Shown: one piece after another, positions 9,096-17,391 of the stretch | How positions within the stretch are numbered: position 1 is the first letter of the stretch | Layout: each line of letters begins with the position of its first letter | Origin: Candidatus Sericytochromatia bacterium | Lineage (GTDB): Bacteria > Cyanobacteriota > Sericytochromatia > UBA7694 | Length of the DNA stretch: 64,000 nt | NCBI GenBank assembly: GCA_018780035.1 | Contig: JADMKE010000033.1 | Coordinates: 36,141 to 100,140, forward strand | Reading direction: 5' to 3' | The notes under the pieces: model-generated | Told to the model about the DNA's origin: nothing | Seen by the model: only the letters and a program-made list of their open reading frames with translations | Database searches by the model: none | Program-made: the position numbers and the translations under genes

Positions 9096-11032
9096 TGACG
9101 CTCATGAATCGCAAAATCCTGTTCTTGGCTACTTTGCTCGCACTCCAGTCTGGCTGTTTTTCCCCCACTCCGCCTGCCATCAACCCCTTTCCCCGTTCAA
9201 CTCCCAGCGTAAGCAACAGCTCTTTTACAGGCTTTCCTCCGTTTACGGGCCCCACCCCTGTCCCTGAAGACCTCAAAAGCGGAGGACCCATCGCAGTCTC
9301 CTTGGCCCCCAAAGAGATCAAGGTCTGGTATCTCTCTGTTGTCCCAGAGCAAGAATACCTGCTGAGGTTTGAATTTCCCAAAGAGATCGGTTTGTATTAT
9401 TTCGGCGAAAATTCAGATGTTAAGACAGATTCTCTCAATTCCCTGATGAAACAAAGCCAACCCGGAAAATTTGAAATCCGCTTTGTGGCCAAAGGCGGCA
9501 GCTATTATCTGGCCTTGGGCAATGCCAATACCAGCAGTACTGTGGTGGGCACCGTTTTGCAGCTTCAAAATCTGACTGCCCCCAGCCCCACACCTGAACC
9601 GATGCCGATTCAAATCCCTTCGTCCACATTTTCGCCAACCCCCACACCCATCCCGACCCCCGTTGGAGGGCCGCCTGTACTTAATCCCGATCCCAGCGTG
9701 CCGATCAAAGTGCTGCTCTCTGAGACCCTGTCTACGGGTAGCAGCACAGATTCGGGTCGGAAATACCAACTGCGTTTTTCGGAACCAGTGGACCCCGACT
9801 CGCTGAATGAAAATCTCTGTGTTTTTGCCCGCTCTCCGCTGCCGCTCAGTGTCGAAAGCAGTGTCGAAAGCAGTGGAATCAGCGGCAGCGGCTTGTTTTC
9901 GTCCCCAACGGGCAATGTGCTGTTTCGCCTGCCAGACTTCCAGACCGTCTGGAACGCCGACAAACGCGAAGTGGTATTGAGCTTTAAACCGGGCCGAAAC
10001 CTGCTCTCAGACAGCGATCCTGGTCGCCAGCCCAGCCATGAATTGAGCCTGGGTTGCGGTCAAACCCCAATCAAAGACAGTGCGGGCCGTCCCCGCAGCA
10101 GCGGTTTTGCCAACGAAAACGCCCAGAATTTACTGGCCAAAATTTATCTGCAACAGCCGCCCCAGGCTGCGGCGCTGCAATTTCAAACGGGCGAAGCCAA
10201 CCCCCAAAGTGATTCGCTGCGCCTGCGCTTCAACCGGGCACTGTTTATTCCCACCCAACTCGGGTCTGTGGGCGGCGGCTTAAGTGGGCTGCCCGCAGAG
10301 GCCTTTGCTGCGCTTGGAAAAATCACAGCAGCACAGGCCGCCCGCAATTATACCCTGACCCTGGAGCGCAATGGTCAAACCCTTTTGAAAGGGGTCAATT
10401 GGGCTGCTTTGGGTGGCAGTGTGGAATTTGACCGCTTTGACGATGAAAACCGCACAGTCTTGCTCAAACGGCCCCCGGCGATCAGCGAGGCCCTAAGCGG
10501 GGTCTTTGCCCAAGGCAGCGAAGCCAAGAGCTTTCCGGGGCCCTTTTTCACAGACGATGCCGATGGCAATGGGGAGAGCCTGGCTTTGGAGCTGATCAGC
10601 AAAGGCTGGCAGAAGCTGCCGCTCACGATCAACCTGAGTGAAAACCTCAAAAACGCCACAGAAGTGGCCCAAGATCTGCAGAGCAAGCTCAATGCCGCCC
10701 TCAAAGAACTGCCCGAGTACCAACGGGCCAAAGACGCAGCCTTTACGGTTAAACGCGAGACCAATGACGTTTTAACGTTTAGCTTTGACGACCCCAGTGG
10801 CCTGTATTATGGCTTCCGCATCACCCAGGCTTTTTTATCGAGCAGCAGTCAGCCTTTGCCCAATCGCCTGCAAAATTTGGATGCGAGTCAAACCCTGCCA
10901 GTGGGGGTCTTGCCCCCGCTCTACCAGGGCGGTGATCTGCTCAGCATCAATTTGGGCGAAAACCTCAGGGCCCCCAGCGGTGAGCGTCTCACTCCCAATC
11001 AGCGCAATCTGAATCTGGTGGTTAAACCCTGA
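9092..11032 (+). CDS. Large lipoprotein of unknown function
   Basis: A 646-residue protein with a lipoprotein signal (LLALQSGC, Cys22), then a Ser/Pro/Thr-rich stretch to about 50. A beta-rich segment (about 55-150) resembles pre-peptidase C-terminal-like domains (WYLSVVPEQEYLLRFEF, YYLALGNANT). A Pro-rich linker follows (165-210). The remaining part has repeated phrases such as RLRFNRAL and QLRFSEPVDPDSL, reminiscent of bacterial Ig-like SbsA domains. I do not recognise a specific family. The start overlaps the transporter by 4 bp; ATG codons at 9092, 9095 and 9104 are all possible. It is probably an exported surface or periplasmic structural or binding protein. Confidence 0.75.
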   Translation: MMTLMNRKILFLATLLALQSGCFSPTPPAINPFPRSTPSVSNSSFTGFPPFTGPTPVPEDLKSGGPIAVSLAPKEIKVWYLSVVPEQEYLLRFEFPKEIGLYYFGENSDVKTDSLNSLMKQSQPGKFEIRFVAKGGSYYLALGNANTSSTVVGTVLQLQNLTAPSPTPEPMPIQIPSSTFSPTPTPIPTPVGGPPVLNPDPSVPIKVLLSETLSTGSSTDSGRKYQLRFSEPVDPDSLNENLCVFARSPLPLSVESSVESSGISGSGLFSSPTGNVLFRLPDFQTVWNADKREVVLSFKPGRNLLSDSDPGRQPSHELSLGCGQTPIKDSAGRPRSSGFANENAQNLLAKIYLQQPPQAAALQFQTGEANPQSDSLRLRFNRALFIPTQLGSVGGGLSGLPAEAFAALGKITAAQAARNYTLTLERNGQTLLKGVNWAALGGSVEFDRFDDENRTVLLKRPPAISEALSGVFAQGSEAKSFPGPFFTDDADGNGESLALELISKGWQKLPLTINLSENLKNATEVAQDLQSKLNAALKELPEYQRAKDAAFTVKRETNDVLTFSFDDPSGLYYGFRITQAFLSSSSQPLPNRLQNLDASQTLPVGVLPPLYQGGDLLSINLGENLRAPSGERLTPNQRNLNLVVKP

Positions 11033-11583
11033 TGGCCCTCAAAGCGACGATATTTAAAGCCGAATTGCAGATCAGTGATCTCAACCGCCATTATTACGAG
11101 AGCCATTCGCTGACCCTGGCGCGGCACCCCTCGGAAACCGACGAGCGCATGATGATTCGGCTTTTGGCCTTTGCGCTCTTTGCCGATCCGCTGCTGGTCT
11201 TTACGCGGGGAATCAGCACCATCGACGAACCGGATCTCTGGCGCAAGAGCCTGAGTGACGAAATTGAATTGTGGATCGAACTGGGCTTGCCCGATGCCAA
11301 GCGCCTGGGCAAGGCCTGTGGCCGTTCAGAGCAGGTGCAGGTGGTGAGTTATGGCGGGCGCAATGCCGATCTGTGGTGGAAAAAAACCGCCCCCGAATTG
11401 GCGCGCTTTGACAATCTCAGTGTCTGGAATATCCCCTTTGAAAGTAGCAGAGCCCTGGCTGCCCTGGTCGAACGCCAAATGCAGCTGCAATGCCTGGTTC
11501 AAGAGGAGCTGATCTACCTCACGCTGGGAGAGACGTCGTTGGAGATTCGGCCTGATCGCTGGCTTGAAGCTGCTCAGCCATAA
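11032..11583 (+). CDS. yaeQ: YaeQ family protein
   Basis: The 183-residue protein matches the YaeQ family over its whole length: LKATIFKAELQISDLNRHYY at the start, HPSETDERMMIRLLAFALFA, EPDLWRKSLSDEIELWIELG, and YGGRNADLWW in the middle. YaeQ proteins adopt a PD-(D/E)xK nuclease-like fold; the E. coli protein was linked to compensating loss of the RfaH antiterminator, but its biochemical role is unclear. The ATG overlaps the preceding stop by one base (TGATG), so it is the last gene of the five-gene operon. Its 3' end overlaps the convergent VanZ-like gene by 65 bp. Confidence 0.9.
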   Translation: MALKATIFKAELQISDLNRHYYESHSLTLARHPSETDERMMIRLLAFALFADPLLVFTRGISTIDEPDLWRKSLSDEIELWIELGLPDAKRLGKACGRSEQVQVVSYGGRNADLWWKKTAPELARFDNLSVWNIPFESSRALAALVERQMQLQCLVQEELIYLTLGETSLEIRPDRWLEAAQP

Positions 11584-12076
11584 CCGTTCTGGTTTTTTTT
11601 CGTCCAGTCAGCCAGAGGGCGAGGAGTGTTTGCTGGCCCAAGGCTCCGCTCATGTCCCAGCCGACATCCCAGATCGAGCCCGTGCGCGAGGGCTGCAGGC
11701 TCTGGTGGTATTCGTCCCAACAGGCCACGCTCAAACAGATCAAGAGCACCCGCAAAACGAGAGCGGGCTGCCACAGTTTAAACCCCGGGCTCAGAGCCTG
11801 AAACCAACACAGGCTGAGAATGGCATAGGCCGTGACATGTGCGCCTTTGCGCAAAAGCGTGTGGAGAAAATCCAGATGGCCAGCTGAGAGGGTTGGCCAG
11901 AGGCCTTTTAAGACCCATTCCAAGACCCCGCCGGTCTCACTGGCGGCAAAAGTGGCCGAAGAAAACCAGGCGATCACAGCGGTCCAGGCCAAAGCGGGGA
12001 ACCAGCGAAATAGTTGAAACTGTAAATTTTTAGGCAAGCGGGCCGAGTTTCTTCCAATCTGTAACGGGTATGGCAC
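11519..12076 (-). CDS. VanZ-like membrane protein
   Basis: A 185-residue membrane protein with about four hydrophobic segments. It carries the VanZ-like pattern LRKGAHVTAYAILSLCW, then DEYHQSLQPSRTGSIWDVGWDMSGALG. The conserved K/H and DE.HQ...GR/S...D.. residues are typical of this family, first known as a teicoplanin resistance accessory protein. In most bacteria the role of VanZ homologues is unknown and may concern the envelope. The C-terminal 21 codons overlap the 3' end of yaeQ on the opposite strand. A long polar tail after residue 160 is atypical and lies in that overlap. Confidence 0.83.
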   Translation of the reverse strand: MPYPLQIGRNSARLPKNLQFQLFRWFPALAWTAVIAWFSSATFAASETGGVLEWVLKGLWPTLSAGHLDFLHTLLRKGAHVTAYAILSLCWFQALSPGFKLWQPALVLRVLLICLSVACWDEYHQSLQPSRTGSIWDVGWDMSGALGQQTLLALWLTGRKKTRTVMAEQLQASDQAESPTTSLPA

Positions 12077-12127
12077 ACTGGCCTTTGATCCACAATAGCA
12101 TTGCTTTCAAGCCACAAACAAGATCGT

Positions 12128-12133
12128 TATAAT
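12128..12133 (+). promoter_or_regulatory. Probable -10 element for the HExxH-LRR lipoprotein gene
   Basis: A perfect TATAAT lies in the 87-bp divergent gap, 30 bp upstream of the ATG at 12164. TTTCAA at a 17-bp spacing is a weak -35. An AGGA Shine-Dalgarno site sits about 6 bp before the ATG. Confidence 0.5.
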
Positions 12134-12163
12134 TAGGAGCATCACCCAAAAGACAGGATTTTC

Positions 12164-14059
12164 ATGCTTCAAAGAACCCTTTTGTGCCTGATCACAGGCG
12201 GCCTGCTCGCGGGAGGCCTGGTTGCCTGTGGCATTCCAGCGACCCTGGTGCCCCAGATTCCCGGCATGAATGCCTTGAGCGAGCAAGCCCAGCGCAATCT
12301 CGATCTGATCAGCCAGCGATTCGGCCTCCTGGTCACGCGCCTCAATTACAACGACGCTCGTTTGCCCTGGCAACTGCGCGGAATGCTCAGCTACACCCTC
12401 TTTTTGCCAGATAAAGTATCGGGCCAGCCAGACTCTCAGCAGCAACGCGATCATTTCGATAAATTGGTGGGTCACCCGGGTTTTGTCGCAGAATTAAACA
12501 AATACCCCAGCCAATTTTTTAGGGCACAACACATCAATACCTTGTATTTTGCCAATGAGCTCTCGGCTGGGCTGGGCCCGCTGAAAGTCGGGCTCGAAGG
12601 TATCGGCTTGCAATGGGACGGAAAAAAATACCCTGTGCTGTCCTTTAACGAGAGCCAAATCACCAGCTTTAGTTCAGACAACTCGCACTTAAATGGCTTA
12701 ACAGAGAACGCGCTTGAAAGATTGATGCCCAAAATCCACCACGAACTCTTCCACGTGATTGACGACGCGCTGCTTTTGGGCGAGCCAAGCTGGAGCCGCT
12801 GTCAACCGACAGCTGACGAGCAGCGGCGTTTCCATGCGCCGCAGAACGTCACCTACCATCCGGCGGCTGGTTTTGTGACCCCCTACGCACAGACGATTTT
12901 TCGCGAAGACAAAGCCGAAGTCTTTCGTCTGATGATGTCGAGTACCACAGCCCAGTATCTCGCAGCCTGGATCGCTGCCGGGGATCACACCCTGAAGTGC
13001 AAACAGGACTGGATCCGGGATTATGTCTCAAAACGCGTGCCAGCCATGACTGCCGACTATTTTGATGCTGTCTTGCTCGGGCTCGGCAGCGAGACCCTGC
13101 AAATGGCATTGCAACAGTCAGAGACCATCACGCAACTGCATCTCAAGGGGCCTGACGAAAACCAGTCCTATTGGAGCCGTGGGGAAATTCCCCAAATATT
13201 GCCCCTGCCGGCGACCCTCAGCCGCTACCAGAATCTGGCTGAACTCTTGGCAGAGCGTACCCAATGGACCTCTCTTGCTGCGCTGGGGCAGATGGCAAAG
13301 CTCAAGAAACTCTGGATGGCCGACCAGCGACTCAATGGACTCCCTGAAGATATTCTCAATTTAACGGGGCTGGAGAGTCTGGTGTTTCTGGATAAACTCA
13401 GCGAGATTCCGGCTGGTCTGGCTCGCCTGAGAGCTTTAAAAGAATTATCGCTGGCACTCAGCACTTTGGGGAGTGTCGAACCACTTCAGAATCTGCCCCT
13501 GGAAAGCGTCGCATTCTTTACCACTGAAGAAAGCGACTTACAACCCCTGTTTGAGCTGCGACAAGCGCACAGCCTCAGCTTCAGAGGCCCACTCAAAAAC
13601 CAGGTGTTCAGCCTGAATCAGCGTCCCGAGAAATTGCGTCGCCTCGCGATTGAAAATCTCGGCGTTGATGGATACAGTGAGGGGTTTGAGCAATTTAAGA
13701 CCCGTATCGAAAGTTTTGAACATTTATCAGAATTGACCCATCTGCGCCTGCTTGGCCTGCTGCTGCCTGATCTCAAAACCGCCCTGGCACCTTTGCAGAA
13801 ATTGGAGTATTTGCATCTCGGTCTGAAAGAGGTCGCGGATTTTGAACCCGCCATTTTGGATTTGCCAAAACTCAAGGTCCTGGTCCTGAGCCCGCTGTTT
13901 TTCATTCACAACTGGAATGAGCCCGCGGTGCAAGCAGAACAAAAACGCATCCAAGCCCGCTGTCGGGAACGGGGACTGACCTGTACCTTTGAGACCCAGT
14001 TTGACTTTGTGAGACCGTTATTTGGATACCAGCCTTGGCCTTTCTCGGACTTTTCTTGA
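12164..14059 (+). CDS. HExxH metallopeptidase-like lipoprotein with leucine-rich repeats
   Basis: A 631-residue protein with a lipoprotein signal (GGLVAC, Cys22). HHELFH at 192-197 gives a zinc-peptidase HExxH motif (His193, Glu194, His197), and Glu248/Glu252 in EDKAEVFR are candidates for the third zinc ligand, as in gluzincins. From about 355 to 590 there are irregular leucine-rich repeats (LKKLWMADQRLNGLP, LTGLESLVFL, LRALKELSLAL, LTHLRLLGLLLP, LEYLHLGLKEV). The fusion suggests an envelope-anchored zinc protease with an LRR recognition module. It could instead be a structural protein with a coincidental HExxH, but the helix context and the downstream acidic motif support catalysis. The convergent neighbour also has an HExxH motif. 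Confidence 0.7.
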   Translation: MLQRTLLCLITGGLLAGGLVACGIPATLVPQIPGMNALSEQAQRNLDLISQRFGLLVTRLNYNDARLPWQLRGMLSYTLFLPDKVSGQPDSQQQRDHFDKLVGHPGFVAELNKYPSQFFRAQHINTLYFANELSAGLGPLKVGLEGIGLQWDGKKYPVLSFNESQITSFSSDNSHLNGLTENALERLMPKIHHELFHVIDDALLLGEPSWSRCQPTADEQRRFHAPQNVTYHPAAGFVTPYAQTIFREDKAEVFRLMMSSTTAQYLAAWIAAGDHTLKCKQDWIRDYVSKRVPAMTADYFDAVLLGLGSETLQMALQQSETITQLHLKGPDENQSYWSRGEIPQILPLPATLSRYQNLAELLAERTQWTSLAALGQMAKLKKLWMADQRLNGLPEDILNLTGLESLVFLDKLSEIPAGLARLRALKELSLALSTLGSVEPLQNLPLESVAFFTTEESDLQPLFELRQAHSLSFRGPLKNQVFSLNQRPEKLRRLAIENLGVDGYSEGFEQFKTRIESFEHLSELTHLRLLGLLLPDLKTALAPLQKLEYLHLGLKEVADFEPAILDLPKLKVLVLSPLFFIHNWNEPAVQAEQKRIQARCRERGLTCTFETQFDFVRPLFGYQPWPFSDFS

Positions 14060-14074
14060 GTTTGTCAGGGCTTT

Positions 14075-14980
14075 TTAAAGCAAAACGGTTGCTTTGGCAG
14101 CCACCGGCAGCGGGGGCTGGGCTTTGCGAATCAGTTTGACCCCCATCAGGCGGGGAATCTCAGCAGAAACCTGAAAACTGGGGTCTGCGGTTCTCAGCAA
14201 GAGTTCAATTTCGCCGGTCAGGCCCGACTCATAGACGGCTTTAAAGACCTCACTGCGGTTAATCGCCAATTGCTTGAGAGAAGCAGTGGCTTTGAGCTCT
14301 TTTTCGGCAAGCTGCCAGCTTTTCAGTATCAAGCTGCGGTAGGCCTCTTGCTGAGACAATTCTAGCCAGAGATCTGGGTGCTTTGTCCGGGCCTGCTTGA
14401 GGTAAAGCGCCAGATAAAACATGAAGTTGCCCATCGCATCCTGAAAATCATAGCGCTGGTTCTTGGGAATCCGGCTGGCGAAAATCCGAGCGGTCTGCAG
14501 CGAAAAGATGTAGGCGATATATTCATCCATCAGCGAAACAAAATCCTGGCTGCCCATCTGGCCGGTCAGATAGAGTTGGGACCGTTGCCACTTGCGCTGG
14601 GCCGGGGACAGGAAAGCGCTGATCTCGCTTCGGGGAAATGTGGTCAGGGCAGGCAGGGCCAAAGTCGAGCCGTCTGGCAAATACATGACCCATTGGCCCG
14701 GATTGCCCGCCTGGGAAGACAGGACTCTGACATAGATATGCACCATTTCGTGGACAAAGAGCGGCAATTGCAACATGGCGTCTTTGCAGTTTAGAAAATG
14801 AGTCATGCCCAGATCCCGCAATCCAGCGTCGGCCACCACTGCCCGATAGCCGATCGGATCCTGCTTTTGAAGCAGCGTTAGGGCCTGATCTGCGCATGGG
14901 GGAAGGGCCCAGGCTGCCTGAGTCGTCAGGCAGAGCGCTCCCGACAGGATGCCTATAACAACAGGTTGAAAATGGTTCAT
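14075..14980 (-). CDS. Exported HExxH protein, putative zinc metallopeptidase
   Basis: A 301-residue protein with a Sec signal peptide (hydrophobic 7-25, likely cleavage near ALP). FVHEMVHIY places a zinc-binding HExxH at 77-81, and MDEYIAYIF at 151-159 resembles the DExxA segment that supplies the third ligand in many secreted peptidases. The remaining sequence is mostly helical and not a family I can name. The gene points toward the HExxH-LRR lipoprotein gene with only a 15-bp gap between stops. It probably acts in the periplasm. Cys29 and Cys65 could form a disulfide. Confidence 0.62.
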   Translation of the reverse strand: MNHFQPVVIGILSGALCLTTQAAWALPPCADQALTLLQKQDPIGYRAVVADAGLRDLGMTHFLNCKDAMLQLPLFVHEMVHIYVRVLSSQAGNPGQWVMYLPDGSTLALPALTTFPRSEISAFLSPAQRKWQRSQLYLTGQMGSQDFVSLMDEYIAYIFSLQTARIFASRIPKNQRYDFQDAMGNFMFYLALYLKQARTKHPDLWLELSQQEAYRSLILKSWQLAEKELKATASLKQLAINRSEVFKAVYESGLTGEIELLLRTADPSFQVSAEIPRLMGVKLIRKAQPPLPVAAKATVLL

Positions 14981-15230
14981 AAAGGCAAATTACCATGCAG
15001 CCGTTCACTTGCCTACCCATTTACAAGGCTTTTCCTTTTGGATTCAGTAGAATTGTATTTAAATCAGCCTCACAACCCTTTATCCACTTGTGGAAAAGAC
15101 AATTTCTGCGAACACAGTTTTCCTGCCAGATCGGTTAGAGAGAAATCAGACCAAGCAAAAGGAACGTAGGTTGAAATACGATCGGGCTGAATGCTGACCA
15201 ACAAGGCTCGACAGCCGACACGTGAACGTG
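14981..15230. other. Intergenic region with inverted DnaA-box-like pair
   Basis: These 250 bp separate two minus-strand genes. The only notable element is TTATCCACT (15080-15088) directly abutting TGTGGAAAA (15089-15097), two inverted sequences each one mismatch from the TTATCCACA DnaA box. No cluster of further boxes, no AT-rich unwinding element and no replication gene is nearby, so an origin is not supported. No coding potential was recognised in the rest. Confidence 0.3.
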
Positions 15231-15668
15231 CTACTGGGTTTTGGTGTTAAAATATCCATAAATTTTAACCATTATTTGCAAGCACAGATACAACCCAAAT
15301 AAACCTAATCCGATCGATAACATGTATCCAAATAAAATATTTTCACCTCGGTTGAAACCATTGCTTGCGCCCAAGCCGTATACCCCAAAAGCGAAAAAAA
15401 TAAAGCTTAAATAGCCCAGTCCCTGCAAATGTTTCTTCCATCCGTGCTTGTTTTGATATTTTGATTCCAGAAAAAACAAATAAAAACTGATACCTACAAC
15501 CATTGATGAGACCAATAAAAAGAGGATATTTTGGGGGAATTTTTCTTCGAATTGGGTTCTTTGACCGACCACTTGAGAAATAACTACACTCAAAGCCCCT
15601 GTAAACAAGGGTGCTCCTAAAAATAAAAGCAATACTCCACCGATGATGTCTTTCGATACTTTAGCCAT
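15231..15668 (-). CDS. Small four-helix membrane protein of unknown function
   Basis: A 145-residue protein with four hydrophobic segments at about 9-30, 43-66, 82-102 and 110-136. Short basic loops occur between helices 2 and 3 (SKYQNKHGWKKH), suggesting cytosolic loops. I see no catalytic motif and no family. Base composition is more AT-rich than the carboxylase genes beside it. The gene stands alone between a 250-bp gap and a divergent carboxylase operon. Confidence 0.62.
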   Translation of the reverse strand: MAKVSKDIIGGVLLLFLGAPLFTGALSVVISQVVGQRTQFEEKFPQNILFLLVSSMVVGISFYLFFLESKYQNKHGWKKHLQGLGYLSFIFFAFGVYGLGASNGFNRGENILFGYMLSIGLGLFGLYLCLQIMVKIYGYFNTKTQ

Positions 15669-15795
15669 AGATTAAGGGTATCAATTATATTGTGCAAAAT
15701 CCAATGGAGCAACAGAATTGAAATGCCGCTCGATTCGCGATTTAAAAATTTTCAAGATACACTGATTTAAAGCCCCCCCAAACGAGGTGATTCCC

Positions 15796-17391
15796 GTGTC
15801 TGTTTACCACTCGCGTGTCAATCCGCAAAGTGCCGCGTATCTCAGCAATTACCCTGCGATGCTGGCGATTATCGCCGAAATGGAAGACAAGCTCAAAGCC
15901 TGTCTTTACCAGGGCGAAGACAAATACAAACAAAGGCACACCCAGTCAGGCAAACTCTTGGCCCGAGAGCGGATCGAATTATTGCTGGATCCGGGCAGCT
16001 ATTTTTTGGAGCTGATGGCTTTGGCCGGAGCGTCTGACCCCGACAATGTGCCCGGTGCGGGGGTGATTACAGGGATCGGGGTAATCTCTGGGGTGGAATG
16101 TGGCATCAACGCAAGTGTGCCCACCATTCGTGGCGGGGCCATGAACCCCATGACCCTGAAAAAAGCCATTCGTCTCGATGCCATTGCCGAAGAAAACCGC
16201 TTGCCCATGGTTTACCTGATTGAGTCTGCGGGGGCTGATCTCAACCGCCAATCTGAGCTGTTTGACCTCGGCGGGGTTCCGTTTCGCAATATGGCCCAGC
16301 GATCGCGCCAAAACATTCCGAGTTTATCTGTGGTCTTTGGCCCCTGTGTGGCCGGGGGGGCCTTTTTTCCGGCTTTGTCTGAACATGTCATCATGGTGCA
16401 GAACCAAGCCCGGGCCTTTTTGGCGGCCTCGCCCCTGGTCAAAATTGCCACAGGTGAAAACACCAACGATGAATCCCTGGGTGGAGCAGACATGCACAGC
16501 CGCGTCTCGGGCCTCTCAGATGATTTGGCGCATAATGAACACGATGCGCTGCTCAAGGTGCGGGCGGCGATTGCCCAGCTCAATTGGCAAAAGCGCGGGC
16601 CAGAGCCGCGCGATTCGGAGCCGCCGATCTACAATCCTGAAGAGATTCTCGGGATTGTCTCTGCCGATCTGCGCCAACCGTTTGAAGTGCGAGAAATTAT
16701 CGCCCGGGTTGTGGATAAGTCGGCATTTACGGAGTTTAAACCGCTGTTTGGGCCGACTTTGGTGACCTGTTTTGCCCAGATCCACGGTTATCCTGTGGGG
16801 ATAATTGCCAATAATGGCGTGCTGTTTTCTGAAGCCGCCAACAAAGGCGTGCAGTTTATACAATTGTGTAACCAACGAAATCTGCCCCTGATCTTTTTGC
16901 AAAATACCACCGGCTTTATTGTCGGCCAACAGTACGAAGAAAAGGGCATTGTCAAACACGGCGGTCAATTGATCAATGCTTTGGCCAACAGTGCCGTTCC
17001 AGCGATTACGATCATTATTGGCGCCTCTTATGGCGCTGGCAATTTTGGAATGTGTGGCCGCCCTTTGGCGCCGCGCTTTATTTTTAGCTGGCCCAATGCC
17101 AAAACAGCTGTCATGGGCCCAGAGCAATTGTCGGGTGTGCTGGCCATGATTCAAAGACAGGCGGGCAGCAAATTTGGCTCAAGTGTTGATGAAATTGCCA
17201 TTCAGGCCAAACAACTGGCCCTCCAGCAAAAAGTGGAATCTGAATCCAGTGTGTATCACACCAGCAGCATTCTTTGGGATGATGGCGTGATCGATCCACG
17301 GGATACCCGCGATGTATTGGGAATTGTGCTGTCAAATTGCCATTCAGCCGAGGTCAAAGGCACCGAAAGTTATGGGGTGTTTCGCGTCTAA
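15796..17391 (+). CDS. Acyl-CoA carboxylase carboxyltransferase subunit (methylcrotonyl-CoA type)
   Basis: A 531-residue biotin-dependent carboxyltransferase. The crotonase-fold halves are evident: RGGAMNPMTLKKAIRLD, ESAGADL, and GPCVAGGAFFPALS in the N-terminal half; FLQNTTGF, GASYGAGNFGMCGR and RFIFSWPNAK in the C-terminal half. The latter motif is typical of methylcrotonyl-CoA carboxylase beta subunits (leucine breakdown) and the related geranyl-CoA enzyme, more than of propionyl-CoA carboxylase. I place the start at GTG 15796 because GAGGTGA (15784-15790) sits 5 bp upstream; GTG 15787 would overlap that site. The stop overlaps the biotin carboxylase start (TAATG). The subunits would assemble in the cytosol. 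No acyl-CoA dehydrogenase or hydratase gene is nearby. Confidence 0.92.
   Translation: MSVYHSRVNPQSAAYLSNYPAMLAIIAEMEDKLKACLYQGEDKYKQRHTQSGKLLARERIELLLDPGSYFLELMALAGASDPDNVPGAGVITGIGVISGVECGINASVPTIRGGAMNPMTLKKAIRLDAIAEENRLPMVYLIESAGADLNRQSELFDLGGVPFRNMAQRSRQNIPSLSVVFGPCVAGGAFFPALSEHVIMVQNQARAFLAASPLVKIATGENTNDESLGGADMHSRVSGLSDDLAHNEHDALLKVRAAIAQLNWQKRGPEPRDSEPPIYNPEEILGIVSADLRQPFEVREIIARVVDKSAFTEFKPLFGPTLVTCFAQIHGYPVGIIANNGVLFSEAANKGVQFIQLCNQRNLPLIFLQNTTGFIVGQQYEEKGIVKHGGQLINALANSAVPAITIIIGASYGAGNFGMCGRPLAPRFIFSWPNAKTAVMGPEQLSGVLAMIQRQAGSKFGSSVDEIAIQAKQLALQQKVESESSVYHTSSILWDDGVIDPRDTRDVLGIVLSNCHSAEVKGTESYGVFRV

Noticed and set aside
15080..15097. Chromosome replication origin
   Set aside because: Only two boxes, no AT-rich unwinding element, and no dnaA, dnaN or parAB nearby.
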